Shown in pieces: positions 18,730 through 26,267 of a stretch of 64,000 nucleotides of DNA. The number at the start of each line of letters is the position of its first letter. Position 1 is the first letter of the stretch. A program made the position numbers and the translations under genes. This DNA comes from Pseudodesulfovibrio senegalensis (GTDB lineage Bacteria; Desulfobacterota; Desulfovibrionia; Desulfovibrionales; Desulfovibrionaceae): the NCBI RefSeq assembly GCF_008830225.1, contig NZ_WAIE01000001.1, positions 372,001-436,000 of the forward strand, read 5' to 3'. The notes below the pieces were generated by a model, which was not told where the DNA came from, did not search any database, and saw only the letters and a program-made list of their open reading frames with translations.

Positions 18730-19257
18730 TTACTGCTCTTCTTCCCCGTTTTCTTCATCGTTGTCGATGACGTCCTTGAACATGTCCAGAATGTCGTCGC
18801 GGATTTCGTCCTGACTGCGATCCACGGCATAGGCCAGCTCCATGGTCACGAGACCCATGGCCTGTTCCTGAAGCCTGCGTTCGCCAAACGAAAGCTCCTT
18901 GTCCTTGCCGATCAGGAAAAGTTCCTTGAGCACATATGCGACATCGGAAAGATCGCCGCTTTTCAGCTTTTCGGAGTATTCGCGATAGCGTCTGTTCCAG
19001 TTCTGGCCGGTGTAGCCGGTGAACTCGGAGCGGTCCTTGAGGGACTCGAATATGGCTTGTCCGGTGCGGACGCTGCATACGGGGCGCAGGCCCACGTTCG
19101 TTGCGTTTGACACCGGAACCATAAGGGTTACGTTGTTGCTGAGAATTCTGACAATGTAGAAGTCCGCAGTGGCGCCGCTGATCTCCTGCGACTCGATGCG
19201 CTCGACCTTGCCCACGCCTTGGGAGGGATATACGACCAGTTCGTTGACCTTGAACAC
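18730..19257 (-). CDS. carD: CarD-family RNA polymerase-binding regulator
   Basis: A 175-residue transcription regulator. The start is taken as GTG at 19257, because VFKVNELVVYPSQGVGKVERIE is the canonical CarD opening and GGAG lies 11 bases upstream; the longer frame would run into pth. The N-terminal domain is the RNA polymerase beta-binding Tudor-like fold (shared with Mfd), with ILSNNVTLMVPVSNATNVGLRPV. The C-terminal helical DNA-binding part carries NWNRRYREYSEKLKSGDLSD and KELSFGERRLQEQA. CarD stabilises open promoter complexes, notably at rRNA promoters in mycobacteria. The acidic tail NDEENGEEEQ is unusual. It lies between pth and rho on the same strand. Confidence 0.93.
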   Translation of the reverse strand: MFKVNELVVYPSQGVGKVERIESQEISGATADFYIVRILSNNVTLMVPVSNATNVGLRPVCSVRTGQAIFESLKDRSEFTGYTGQNWNRRYREYSEKLKSGDLSDVAYVLKELFLIGKDKELSFGERRLQEQAMGLVTMELAYAVDRSQDEIRDDILDMFKDVIDNDEENGEEEQ

Positions 19258-19321
19258 GGGATATGGGACTCCTTGAATATACGGTGCTGTAGCGAGAAAT
19301 GTAAGTATAGCCCAAAGCGGG

Positions 19322-19966
19322 TCAAGAGTCCACGATTCCGTTCGCGGCGTTTTCCTGACGTGCTGCTTCGGGTTCGAAGCGATGAATGAACTGCTGTGCC
19401 TGGCCCATGCCGCGGCGCAGCAGCAGGTCAATGCCTTTGACTGCGGCATTGATCGTTTCCGGGAGAACGGCGGTTTCCGGAGTGCTGAACGTGTCCAGAA
19501 CCCAGTCGCTGATTTCGCGGTATGGTTCGGGCGGCCTGCCGATGCCCAGCCGCAAGCGGAGGAATCCGGCCGTGTTCAGGCATTGCTGGATTGATTCCAG
19601 CCCCCGGTGGCCGTTGTTGCTGCCGCCTTTCTTGATTTTCATGCGTCCTGTGGGCAGGTCCAGCTCGTCGTGCAGCACCAGAACGCTGTCCGGCTGTATG
19701 CCGTGGCGTCCGCAGACCTTGGAAACAGCCTTGCCCGAAAGGTTCATGTAGGTCATGGGCTTGCACAAAAGCCGTGTGGCTCCGGCAAAATTGGCCCGCC
19801 ACAGTTCATAGTCGCCGGACTCGTCCAGCCGGGTCAGGCGCATGCTTTTGCGCGTTTCCCCCAGTTCGAGAATACGGTCGATGACCATGAATCCCAGATT
19901 GTGCCGGGTGTCATGATACTTTGGGCCGGGATTTCCCAGGCCGACTATGAGGCATTTGCTGTCCAT
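19322..19966 (-). CDS. pth: Peptidyl-tRNA hydrolase
   Basis: A 214-residue cytoplasmic esterase that frees tRNA from aborted peptidyl-tRNA. The N-terminal signature GLGNPGPKYHDTRHNLGF includes the catalytic His. The second family block appears as LLCKPMTYMNLSGKAV, with the conserved Asn, and the third as LVLHDELDLPTGRMKIKKGG, with the catalytic Asp and the GSNNGHRGL loop next. The C-terminal extension of about 20 residues after IDLLLRRGMGQAQQFIH is slightly longer than usual. It sits directly downstream of rplY in the common rplY-pth order. Confidence 0.97.
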   Translation of the reverse strand: MDSKCLIVGLGNPGPKYHDTRHNLGFMVIDRILELGETRKSMRLTRLDESGDYELWRANFAGATRLLCKPMTYMNLSGKAVSKVCGRHGIQPDSVLVLHDELDLPTGRMKIKKGGSNNGHRGLESIQQCLNTAGFLRLRLGIGRPPEPYREISDWVLDTFSTPETAVLPETINAAVKGIDLLLRRGMGQAQQFIHRFEPEAARQENAANGIVDS

Positions 19967-20020
19967 TGAGGCGAGAATGTCCTAATTCGGGAACCAGTTC
20001 AAGCAGGGAGGCAATGAGAA

Positions 20021-20050
20021 GGTCCCGGAACGGCATTGCGCTCCGGGACC
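20021..20050 (-). terminator. Hairpin between rplY and pth
   Basis: GGTCCCGGA and TCCGGGACC pair around a 12-base loop. On the minus strand it is followed by CTTCTCATT rather than a T run, so it may be a partial terminator or processing site that lowers pth expression relative to rplY. Confidence 0.45.
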
Positions 20051-20072
20051 GGATTGTCGTGAATGCTGTCGG

Positions 20073-20735
20073 CTAGTCTTCAGCTTCGGCTTCGGCCTCG
20101 CCCTCGGCGGCCTCGGCAGCTTCGGCCTCGGCAGCTTCGGCTTCTTCCTCTTCGAAGTCGGGAACTGCGCCCGGTTCCAGACAGGTGAGGATGGCGTAGT
20201 TGTCCTCGTGGATGGCTTCCACGCCTTCGGGCATCTCCAGATCCTGAACGTGGATCTTGTCGCCCATGTTCAGGTTCTCGATGTTGATGACGATTTCGGT
20301 GGGAATGTCCAGCGGCTTGGCGTGGATTTCGCACATGTCGCGGTACTGTTCCAGCATGCCGCCCATCTTGACGCCGATGGAGGTGCCTTGCAGCACGAAG
20401 GGAACGGCAACCTTGAGCACCTTGTCCACGTCCACGCCGAAGAAGTCCACGTGAATGGGCAGGGGCTTGACCGGGTCGTACTTCAGACGCCAGATCAGGG
20501 CCTTGATGTTTTCAGTCTTGCCGTCGCGGTCGATTTCCAGGTCGATGACCTGGGTGGAACCGGAGGCGGCCCATGCTTTCTGCAGCGGGGTGCGTTCGAC
20601 CTTGACCGGGATATTCACGCCTTCCTGATTGTAGAAGACGCCGGGAACCATGCCGGTGGCGCGCAGGCGGCGGTTGGGACCTTTGCCTGTCTGCTTGCGT
20701 TCGGCCACGGAAAGTTTCAGAAGTTTTTTAGCCAT
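20073..20735 (-). CDS. rplY: 50S ribosomal protein L25 (CTC/TL5 type)
   Basis: A 220-residue 5S-rRNA-binding ribosomal protein of the long bacterial form. The N-terminal L25 domain covers KLLKLSVAERKQTGKGPNRR, VPGVFYNQEG and VDLEID-like strands. The C-terminal TL5 beta domain has VPFVLQGTSIGVKMGG, and DIPTEIVINIENLNMGD follows. The last 35 residues are almost only Glu and Ala, a highly acidic low-complexity tail. The start follows AAGGAG. Transcribed after prs, with 64 bases between them. Confidence 0.97.
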   Translation of the reverse strand: MAKKLLKLSVAERKQTGKGPNRRLRATGMVPGVFYNQEGVNIPVKVERTPLQKAWAASGSTQVIDLEIDRDGKTENIKALIWRLKYDPVKPLPIHVDFFGVDVDKVLKVAVPFVLQGTSIGVKMGGMLEQYRDMCEIHAKPLDIPTEIVINIENLNMGDKIHVQDLEMPEGVEAIHEDNYAILTCLEPGAVPDFEEEEAEAAEAEAAEAAEGEAEAEAED

Positions 20736-20799
20736 TGTGTTGCTCCTTGTGACGCCCTGGACGCCCCCTTTGGACGCACGGACGCGGTTTGATCAAACC

Positions 20800-21738
20800 T
20801 TAGATGAAAAGAACGCTCACCGACGATTCGGTGTGTACGTTGTTGATTGCTTTTGCCAGCAGGGATGCGGTGGAAACCTGCATGATTTTGTCACATTGCT
20901 TTTTGGTCTCGTCCAGTTGGATTGTGTCCGAAACCACAACCTGTGAAAAGGCCGAGTCTTGCAGACGCTGAATGGCCGGCCCGGAAAGCACCGGGTGGGT
21001 GGCACAGGCGATGACGTCGCTGGCGCCGTTGTCCATGATCACGTTGGCGGCGGCGCACATGGTTCCGGCGGTGTCGATCATGTCGTCGATGACCACGGCC
21101 ACCTTGTCCTTGACGTCGCCGATGATGTGCATGGCCTGCGCCTGATTGGGCGCGTCGCGGCGTTTGTCCACGATGGCCAGCGAGGCGCCGAGGCGTTTTG
21201 CGTAGGCACGGGCGCGCTCCACGCCGCCCGCATCCGGGGAGATGATGACCATGTCGTCGTCGCGGTGGCGCAGTTCTTCCAGCAGCACCGGGGCGGCAAA
21301 CAGGTTGTCCACCGGACAGTTGAAGAAGCCCTGGATCTGGCCCGCGTGCAGGTCGATGGTCACCAGACGCTGCATGCCCGCCACGGACAGGATGTCCGCC
21401 ACCATTTTTGCGCTGATGGGAGCGCGGGGAACCACCTTGCGGTCCTGCCGGGCATAGCCGTAATACGGCACCACGGCGGTGACGCGCGATGCACTGGCAC
21501 GCTTGAGCGCGTCGAGCATCAGGCAGAGTTCCATAAGGTGAAAGTTGACCGGGGAGCTGGTGGGCTGGACCACGAACACGTCGTCGCCGCGCACGTTCTC
21601 GCCGATTTCGATGCGAATTTCACCGTCACTGAATGTTTCGCGAAGCACGGGGGAGAGCTTGCACCCCAGATGTTCGCAGATGGCTTCGGAAAGCTGTGTG
21701 TTCGCGGAACCGCTGATGATCTTCAGGTCGCCATGCAT
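20800..21738 (-). CDS. prs: Ribose-phosphate pyrophosphokinase
   Basis: A 312-residue enzyme that makes PRPP from ribose 5-phosphate and ATP, feeding purine, pyrimidine, histidine, tryptophan and NAD synthesis. Motifs: the flexible-loop region VVPYYGYARQDRKVVPR, the metal-binding DLHAGQIQGFFNCPVDNL, and the PRPP loop VVIDDMIDTAGTMCAAA. GGAG precedes the ATG. The gene starts 27 bases after the tRNA-Gln gene on the same strand and probably shares its transcript. Confidence 0.98.
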   Translation of the reverse strand: MHGDLKIISGSANTQLSEAICEHLGCKLSPVLRETFSDGEIRIEIGENVRGDDVFVVQPTSSPVNFHLMELCLMLDALKRASASRVTAVVPYYGYARQDRKVVPRAPISAKMVADILSVAGMQRLVTIDLHAGQIQGFFNCPVDNLFAAPVLLEELRHRDDDMVIISPDAGGVERARAYAKRLGASLAIVDKRRDAPNQAQAMHIIGDVKDKVAVVIDDMIDTAGTMCAAANVIMDNGASDVIACATHPVLSGPAIQRLQDSAFSQVVVSDTIQLDETKKQCDKIMQVSTASLLAKAINNVHTESSVSVLFI

Positions 21739-21765
21739 GGCCTTGTCTCCAGAGAAGAGGAAATT

Positions 21766-21842
21766 TGGCTGGGGTGGAAGGACTTGAACCCTCGAATGAC
21801 GGGACCAAAACCCGTTGCCTTACCGAACTTGGCTACACCCCA
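21766..21842 (-). tRNA. tRNA-Gln (anticodon TTG)
   Basis: On the minus strand the gene reads TGGGGTG at the 5' acceptor side, GGGTTCAAGTCC in the T arm and CACCCCA-G-CCA at the 3' end. The anticodon loop is TTTTGGT with anticodon TTG (reads CAA and CAG). CCA is encoded. It lies between ispE and prs in the same direction, so it is probably processed out of their transcript. Confidence 0.95.
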
Positions 21843-21856
21843 GCATCTGGGAAAAC

Positions 21857-22720
21857 TCAGTACCTATTCATATAAAGAAGCGCTGCGTCCTTGCCGAACG
21901 CCCGTGCGGCCTCTGCCGCTTCGCGCTCATGACGGAACAGGCCGAATACGGTCGATCCCGACCCGCTCATGGCCGCCGCAATTGCGCCGGAGTCAAGGAG
22001 TTTGTCCTTGATGGCCCGCAGTTCCGGATGTTTTTCGAACACCGGCGTTTCAAAATCATTGAACACGTCCTGCGGCTGAACGGGAAGTGAGTTCTTATTA
22101 TTTGATTCCCATGATGTCAAGCGCGGGCGCAAGGCCACGTCCCGTCCGGCATTCAGGGCGTCCCACCGGGCATATGCCCACTGGGTGTTCACGTGCACGG
22201 GGGGGCAGACCAGCAGCAGATGCAGGCCTTGAATACCCGGATCAACCGGGGTCAGGTCCTCGCCGATTCCCCGCGCCAGACAGGGCCGGTCCTGAAGGAA
22301 AAAGGGGATATCCGCGCCGAGCCGGGCGGCCAGTGCAATGAGCGCATCCTTGCCCAGCGAGTTCCCGCCGGCCTGGGTGTTGAGCCATTTGAGCAGCGCT
22401 GCCGCGTCGGTGCTGCCGCCGCCGAGCCCCGCGCCCATGGGAATGTTCTTGGTCAGCCGGACGCGGATGCCGGGCCGGAAGCCCGTGTTGCGGCCAAAGG
22501 AGTCCCATGCCTTGTGCAGCAGGTTGCCTTTGGTTTCCAGTTCCGGGAATTCCGGGCAGACGATTTCCATGCCGCTGTCCGCAGGTGATATTTCCAGCGT
22601 ATCACCGGGGGAGGGCACGGGCAGGAACAGAGTGTTCAACTCGTGGTATCCGTCTTCGCGAACTCCGGCGATGTGCAGGAACAGGTTGATCTTGCAGGGC
22701 GCGGTCAGTGTGGTGCTCAT
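21857..22720 (-). CDS. ispE: 4-diphosphocytidyl-2-C-methyl-D-erythritol kinase
   Basis: A 287-residue GHMP kinase of the non-mevalonate isoprenoid pathway, phosphorylating CDP-ME at the 2-hydroxyl. The N-terminus CKINLFLHIAGVREDGYHEL carries the substrate-binding Lys and the family's DGYH. The ATP-binding GHMP loop is PMGAGLGGGSTDAAALL, and the C-terminal motif is AAAMSGSGSTVFGLF. It is followed at once by tRNA-Gln, prs and rplY, an order often seen in deltaproteobacterial genomes. Confidence 0.97.
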   Translation of the reverse strand: MSTTLTAPCKINLFLHIAGVREDGYHELNTLFLPVPSPGDTLEISPADSGMEIVCPEFPELETKGNLLHKAWDSFGRNTGFRPGIRVRLTKNIPMGAGLGGGSTDAAALLKWLNTQAGGNSLGKDALIALAARLGADIPFFLQDRPCLARGIGEDLTPVDPGIQGLHLLLVCPPVHVNTQWAYARWDALNAGRDVALRPRLTSWESNNKNSLPVQPQDVFNDFETPVFEKHPELRAIKDKLLDSGAIAAAMSGSGSTVFGLFRHEREAAEAARAFGKDAALLYMNRY

Positions 22721-22724
22721 GATG

Positions 22725-22755
22725 AAAAAAAGGCCGGGACCCGAAGGCCCCGGCC
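22725..22755 (-). terminator. Terminator of the Do-like protease gene
   Basis: On the minus strand GGCCGGGGCC pairs with GGTCCCGGCC around TTCG and is followed by seven T. It separates the protease gene from ispE. Confidence 0.92.
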
Positions 22756-22764
22756 GATGTTGGA

Positions 22765-24177
22765 TTATTTGTCGATGGGCAGGGCGATGAAGATGTTCTG
22801 GCCCTGTCGCTTGAGCAGGAACATGACGGCTCCGCGCGACTTGCTGCCCTTGACGATGGACTCGAGTTCGGACGCGGAATTCACGGGCTTCTGGTTGGCC
22901 TGCATGATCACGTCGCCCTGGCGCAGTCCTTCCTCGGAGGCCGTGGAGCTTGGGTCGATATCCACGATGACCAGTCCTTCGGCCTTTTTGAGGCCAAGCG
23001 CCTTGGCTTCCTGCCTGTTTGCCACAGGCCGGACCTGCATGCCCATGACCGATGCGGTCTGCGGCTTGCCGGGTCTTGCCTGCGCTGCCGAGGCCGTGGT
23101 CCGTTCGCCCAGGGTCACGGTTCTGGTCAGCTTGCGGCCGCCGCGCCAGATGGTCAGGCGGGCCTTGTCACCGGGCTTGAGCGTGGCGATCTTGCGCAGC
23201 AGTTCGGCGTTGTCGGCAACGTCCTTGCCGTTGACGGCGATGATCACGTCACCCTGCTTTACGCCGGCCTGGTCTGCCGGATCGCCTTCGAACACGCTGG
23301 CAACCAGTGCGCCCGCAGGTTCCTTCATGCCCAGTGCCTTGGCATCGGTTTCGCTCAGCCCGCGGATGCTCACGCCGAGCCAGCCGCGCTGGATGGTCTT
23401 GCCGCTCTTGAGCTGCTCGATGATGGCCTTGGCCCCGCTGCTGGGGATGGCGAATCCCAGCCCCTCGCCCGAGGGAATGATGGCGGTGTTGATGCCGATG
23501 ACCTTGCCGTCCATGTCGATGAGCGGACCGCCCGAGTTGCCCGGGTTGATGCTGGCATCGGTCTGGATGAAGTTGTCGAACGGGCCGGCGCCGATGATGC
23601 GTCCCTTGGCGCTGATGATGCCTGCGGTGACCGTGTGACCAAGGCCGAACGGGTTGCCGATGGCCACGACCCATTCGCCCACCTTGGCGTCATCGGAATC
23701 GCCGAACTCCAGCACCGGCAGGTCCTGATCCACGTCGATCTTGATCAGGGCCAGGTCGGTTTCCGGGTCGCGCCCGATGATTTTTGCCTCATGGGTGGGG
23801 CCGCCCTCGCGCAGGCGAATGGTCACCTTGTCCGCGTCCTGAATGACGTGGTTGTTGGTAACGATATATCCGTCCGGGGTGATGATGAACCCGGAACCGA
23901 GGGAGCGTTCCTTGTGCGGCCGGTTGGGCTGCTGTCCGAAGAATTTGTCGAACTGGTCGAAAAATTCGCGGAAGGGATGGCCCTCGGGAATGGGCGCCTG
24001 GCGGATCAGCGGGTTTTTCTGTTGCTCGACGACTTTGACCGTGCTGATGTTGACCACGGCTCGCCCTGCGCGCTCGGCAAGGTCGGTGAAGACAGGCAGG
24101 CTCGATTTCGCCCGGGCCTGAACCGGCACGGCAAGACAGAGAATGAGTGCCGCCAGCAATATGTGTTTACGATGCAT
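22765..24177 (-). CDS. degP: Periplasmic Do-like serine protease (DegP/HtrA family)
   Basis: A 470-residue periplasmic protease and chaperone for misfolded envelope proteins. The ATG at 24177 is chosen: GGAGG lies 7-8 bases upstream and a clean Sec signal follows (ILLAALILCLAVPVQARA). The catalytic triad is His110 (NNHVIQDADKV), Asp141 (DLALIKID) and Ser215 (GNSGGPLI). Two PDZ domains follow, the first around GWLGVSIRGLSETDAKALG, the second around GMQVRPVANRQEAKALG. The long Q-linker between protease residues and the early LA loop contains FFGQQPNRPHKERSLGSG. Length and domain order match DegP/DegQ; without a phylogeny the exact paralogue is uncertain. Confidence 0.95.
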   Translation of the reverse strand: MHRKHILLAALILCLAVPVQARAKSSLPVFTDLAERAGRAVVNISTVKVVEQQKNPLIRQAPIPEGHPFREFFDQFDKFFGQQPNRPHKERSLGSGFIITPDGYIVTNNHVIQDADKVTIRLREGGPTHEAKIIGRDPETDLALIKIDVDQDLPVLEFGDSDDAKVGEWVVAIGNPFGLGHTVTAGIISAKGRIIGAGPFDNFIQTDASINPGNSGGPLIDMDGKVIGINTAIIPSGEGLGFAIPSSGAKAIIEQLKSGKTIQRGWLGVSIRGLSETDAKALGMKEPAGALVASVFEGDPADQAGVKQGDVIIAVNGKDVADNAELLRKIATLKPGDKARLTIWRGGRKLTRTVTLGERTTASAAQARPGKPQTASVMGMQVRPVANRQEAKALGLKKAEGLVIVDIDPSSTASEEGLRQGDVIMQANQKPVNSASELESIVKGSKSRGAVMFLLKRQGQNIFIALPIDK

Positions 24178-24234
24178 TGTACCTCCGGAAGGCTGTGGGA
24201 AGCAGGAATTTCGGGCTTTTTCGGCCCGGTGAAA

Positions 24235-24262
24235 AGTATAGGTCTTTTTCGCTGCTTGTAAA
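24235..24262 (-). promoter_or_regulatory. Probable promoter of the Do-like protease gene
   Basis: On the minus strand TTTACA and TATACT are separated by 16 bases, 58 bases upstream of the start codon. It reads as a sigma-70 promoter; no sigma-E type GAACTT box was seen nearby. Confidence 0.5.
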
Positions 24263-24375
24263 TAGGTTCCGTGCAATTTGGTGGTGGGGATTCTGTTTTG
24301 TGCTGTTGGTGCCGAGGCGAACGCATGTGACGTGGAGGAAGGGCGGTGTATTGTTTTGCCCCGGCACCGGGGGGT

Positions 24376-24399
24376 GCCGGGTCCGCAGACCCGGCACGG
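24376..24399. repeat. Palindrome downstream of the unknown 204-residue protein gene
   Basis: GTGCCGGGTC and GACCCGGCAC form a 10-bp stem around CGCA, with a further CCGGCACC/GGTGCCGG pairing possible just beside it. No T run follows on the minus strand, so terminator activity is uncertain. Confidence 0.5.
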
Positions 24400-24424
24400 A
24401 AGCTTTCCGGCGGGAGGTTTTTCC

Positions 24425-25039
24425 CTAGGTGCGCGCGTAGCTGCTTTCCAGCTCGATGGCGTCACCATGGCGGATGGCCCGGATGTTGGCCACGTTTGCG
24501 CCCGCGTTGAAGGTCAGCTTGAGCGGTCCGACCTCGATGTTGCTGCTGATGACTTCACCGAGTTCCACATCGCGGAACAGGGCCGCGTAATAGACCGGGG
24601 TTACCTTGAACTGCGCGCCTGCATTGCTGAGCACGTCGCGCTTGAAGGCCGCGCCGCGGCCGGACATGCCTACGCCCGGGTTGGCGGTCAGGCCGGACTT
24701 GTTGTTGATGACGATGTGGTCGCCCAGTTCGCCTTCGAGGCGACCCACGTAGTTGAGCTGCTGCACGCCCTGTTCAAAGATGATGTCCCATTCGGTTCCC
24801 AGCGAGGTTTCAAGCACCTGCGAGGCCGTGTATACGCCCAGAGGGGCGAGCTGCCGGTAGTCGGCGATGGCCACGTTGTATTTGAGATCCCAGGTCACGC
24901 CGCTGAACCCGCTCTGGGGAACCGCCGTCTTTTTCCAGGCCACGGTGTCCAGCCCCACGGAGCCGGGGAGCTTCTGGTAGACGGCCATGGTCCACGTGCG
25001 GTCCGAATCGTTCTGGAAGTTGACGTAATACTTTTCCAT
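24425..25039 (-). CDS. Unknown 204-residue soluble protein (faintly RhiA-like)
   Basis: I do not recognise this with confidence. It has no signal peptide or membrane segment and looks beta-rich. The opening (YYVNFQNDSDRTWTMAVYQ, then LDTVAWKKTAVPQSG and VTWDLKYNV) reminds me of RhiA-type proteins, which begin with VxNxS, then VYQxxP and SLAW; this is recall, not a search. A second half contains GVGMSGRGAAFKRDVLSNAGAQFKV and several Asn-rich turns. It starts 24 bases after the AraC-type regulator gene on the same strand, with a good GGAG ribosome site, so the two form an operon. No function is assigned. Confidence 0.7.
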   Translation of the reverse strand: MEKYYVNFQNDSDRTWTMAVYQKLPGSVGLDTVAWKKTAVPQSGFSGVTWDLKYNVAIADYRQLAPLGVYTASQVLETSLGTEWDIIFEQGVQQLNYVGRLEGELGDHIVINNKSGLTANPGVGMSGRGAAFKRDVLSNAGAQFKVTPVYYAALFRDVELGEVISSNIEVGPLKLTFNAGANVANIRAIRHGDAIELESSYART

Positions 25040-25063
25040 TGCTGTTCTCCTTGTCTGTTGAGG

Positions 25064-25471
25064 TTAGGTTCGTTTTCCCCTGTTGTTCGTTTCCCAGTCG
25101 GTCAGGATTCGGCCTGCCGGGTGCGTCCGGACGTGCTTTTTGTATTTCCCCGGCGGGACGATGAACGTCCTGCGAAACTTCTTTCTGAAATGGTTGACCT
25201 TGGCGATACCCATGCCCGTGGACAATTCCTCGATGGTGGGAAACTGTTCGCGCAGGAGCAACACGCGTGCGCGGAACATTTTTTCCCGCTCCATGTATTC
25301 CGACAGCTTGGTGTTCGTGACCTTGCGAAACAGGGTGGAGAGGCTGCATTCGTTGATGCAAAACGATTCGGCGATGGAGTAGCGGGTCATCTGTTGGAGC
25401 CGTTCGTGACTCGCCGTCATGATGTACAGGGCGACTTCTTCGACAAGCTTATGGGCATTGCGTCTTTTCAT
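25064..25471 (-). CDS. Short AraC-type DNA-binding protein without effector domain
   Basis: A 135-residue protein made almost only of the AraC/XylS double helix-turn-helix domain. The first HTH is ESFCINECSLSTLFRKVTNTKLSEYM. The second, with the family signature, is TIEELSTGMGIAKVNHFRKKFRRTFIVPPGKYKK. About 25 residues precede the first HTH, too few for a ligand-binding domain, so it may act like SoxS/MarA, controlled by its own amount. It is the first gene of a two-gene minus-strand unit with the 204-residue protein and is the natural candidate for its regulator. Confidence 0.85.
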   Translation of the reverse strand: MKRRNAHKLVEEVALYIMTASHERLQQMTRYSIAESFCINECSLSTLFRKVTNTKLSEYMEREKMFRARVLLLREQFPTIEELSTGMGIAKVNHFRKKFRRTFIVPPGKYKKHVRTHPAGRILTDWETNNRGKRT

Positions 25472-25530
25472 GCGTGCTCACTCTGTTTCGGTGCGACAGG
25501 TACGTGGATGTCCGTGTTGATTTCGAGCTG

Positions 25531-25536
25531 ATTATA
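25531..25536 (-). promoter_or_regulatory. -10 box of the AraC-type gene
   Basis: A perfect TATAAT on the minus strand lies 60 bases upstream of the start codon. No acceptable -35 exists at 16-18 bases (CTACCG at 17), which suggests that an activator is needed. Confidence 0.5.
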
Positions 25537-25654
25537 GCTTGATCGATATGGCGCGGTAGTCCCATTGTGTTGTGGTGAGGGGGTGTATGGAAGTTTGTTT
25601 TTGTTGTTTTTTTTCGGGTACTGTTTTTTGGAGAAGAATGGGCGGCAAGGCGTA

Positions 25655-25674
25655 TGTATAGCTTTTGCTATACA
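25655..25674. promoter_or_regulatory. Perfect palindrome, possible operator
   Basis: TGTATAGC and GCTATACA flank TTTT. The 8-bp arms are perfect, no T run follows, and the site lies between two outward-facing transcription units, so it looks like a regulator-binding site. Confidence 0.45.
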
Positions 25675-25815
25675 GAATGAATGCTTGCGGGTACATGATA
25701 GAGATGCGCAATGGGCTGAACAGAAGGGGACTGTTTTCCTGATCGCGACTGCGGGTGGCGTGCATTGCGGCTGAAAGAGGCGTTGCGCAGGTGCGGGCCG
25801 GGGAACCTTTTTGCC

Positions 25816-25844
25816 TTGACCTCTCGGACAAGCCCGTATATCTA
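25816..25844 (+). promoter_or_regulatory. Promoter of tRNA-Arg
   Basis: TTGACC and TATCTA are separated by 17 bases, with the -10 ending 14 bases before the first base of the tRNA. Confidence 0.6.
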
Positions 25845-25858
25845 GCCTGTCATCATTC

Positions 25859-25935
25859 GGCCCCGTAGCTCAGGTGGATAGAGCACAGGATTCCTAATCC
25901 TGGTGCCGCAGGTTCGAATCCTGCCGGGGTCACCA
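25859..25935 (+). tRNA. tRNA-Arg (anticodon CCT)
   Basis: GGCCCCG at the 5' end pairs with CGGGGTC at the 3' end (one G-T pair). The D arm is AGCTCAGGTGGATAGAGC, the anticodon stem-loop is AGGATTCCTAATCCT with anticodon CCT (reads AGG), and the T arm contains GGTTCGAATCC. CCA is encoded. It is followed by its own terminator. Confidence 0.95.
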
Positions 25936-25977
25936 TAATGATAACAACCCGCCCGCATGTTGCGAGCGGGTTTTTTT
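25917..25977 (+). repeat. 61-bp direct repeat, copy 1 (tRNA-Arg 3' end plus terminator)
   Basis: From AATCCTGCCGGGGTCACCA of the tRNA through its terminator hairpin (CCCGCCCGCA, TGT, TGCGAGCGGG) and the T run. Identical to 26070-26130. It looks like an attachment-site type duplication or a partial tandem duplication of the tRNA gene. Confidence 0.9.
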
Positions 25978-25978
25978 T
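25946..25978 (+). terminator. Terminator of tRNA-Arg
   Basis: AACCCGC and GCGGGTT with an inner CGCA/TGCG pairing form the stem; eight T follow. Confidence 0.88.
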
Positions 25979-26069
25979 GAGCAGGTTCGACAATTGCGCA
26001 GGAGGGCGCAATTGGACGGTGGAGCATTGCGACACCGCCCGCAGGGCGAGGGCCAGGACGGCCCGAGTC

Positions 26070-26130
26070 AATCCTGCCGGGGTCACCATAATGATAACAA
26101 CCCGCCCGCATGTTGCGAGCGGGTTTTTTT
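26070..26130 (+). repeat. 61-bp direct repeat, copy 2 (displaced tRNA-Arg 3' end and terminator)
   Basis: Exact copy of 25917-25977, 153 bases downstream, but without the rest of a tRNA upstream of it. The intervening 92 bases are GC-rich and hairpin-forming. Confidence 0.9.
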
Positions 26131-26267
26131 GTGCAGGTTCACCTTTTGGGGGCTGTTCTGGTGCACATTTCCGAAAAGAGGCGCCGATTACTAATTGATT
26201 GCAGAAGAAAGGCCGTATTTAATTGATGCAGATTGCAAACAACCGCCGACAATTACATGAGGGTGCG

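Larger units (their letters stand above)
25472..25858. other. Intergenic region between the AraC-type gene and tRNA-Arg
   Basis: 387 bases with no convincing gene; the one long minus-strand frame (25532-25831) has no ribosome site and low-quality composition. It holds a TATAAT box for the regulator gene, an 8-bp-arm palindrome and the tRNA-Arg promoter. Base composition is more AT-rich than the neighbouring genes. Confidence 0.6.
25936..26267. other. Region between tRNA-Arg and the diguanylate cyclase gene
   Basis: 332 bases without a gene. It contains the tRNA terminator, a hairpin (CAATTGCGC/GCGCAATTG, 25991-26014), the second copy of the tRNA 3' end with terminator, and an AT-rich leader of the downstream gene. 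No integrase or mobile gene remains between the two copies. Confidence 0.7.

Noticed and set aside
25532-25831. A 99-codon minus-strand frame between the AraC-type gene and tRNA-Arg
   Set aside because: No ribosome site, no domain, and it covers the tRNA promoter and a palindrome; judged non-coding.
25842-26111. Minus-strand frames crossing the tRNA-Arg gene and its duplicated 3' end
   Set aside because: They are translations of the tRNA, terminator and repeat, and the internal peptide repetition only mirrors the 61-bp DNA duplication.
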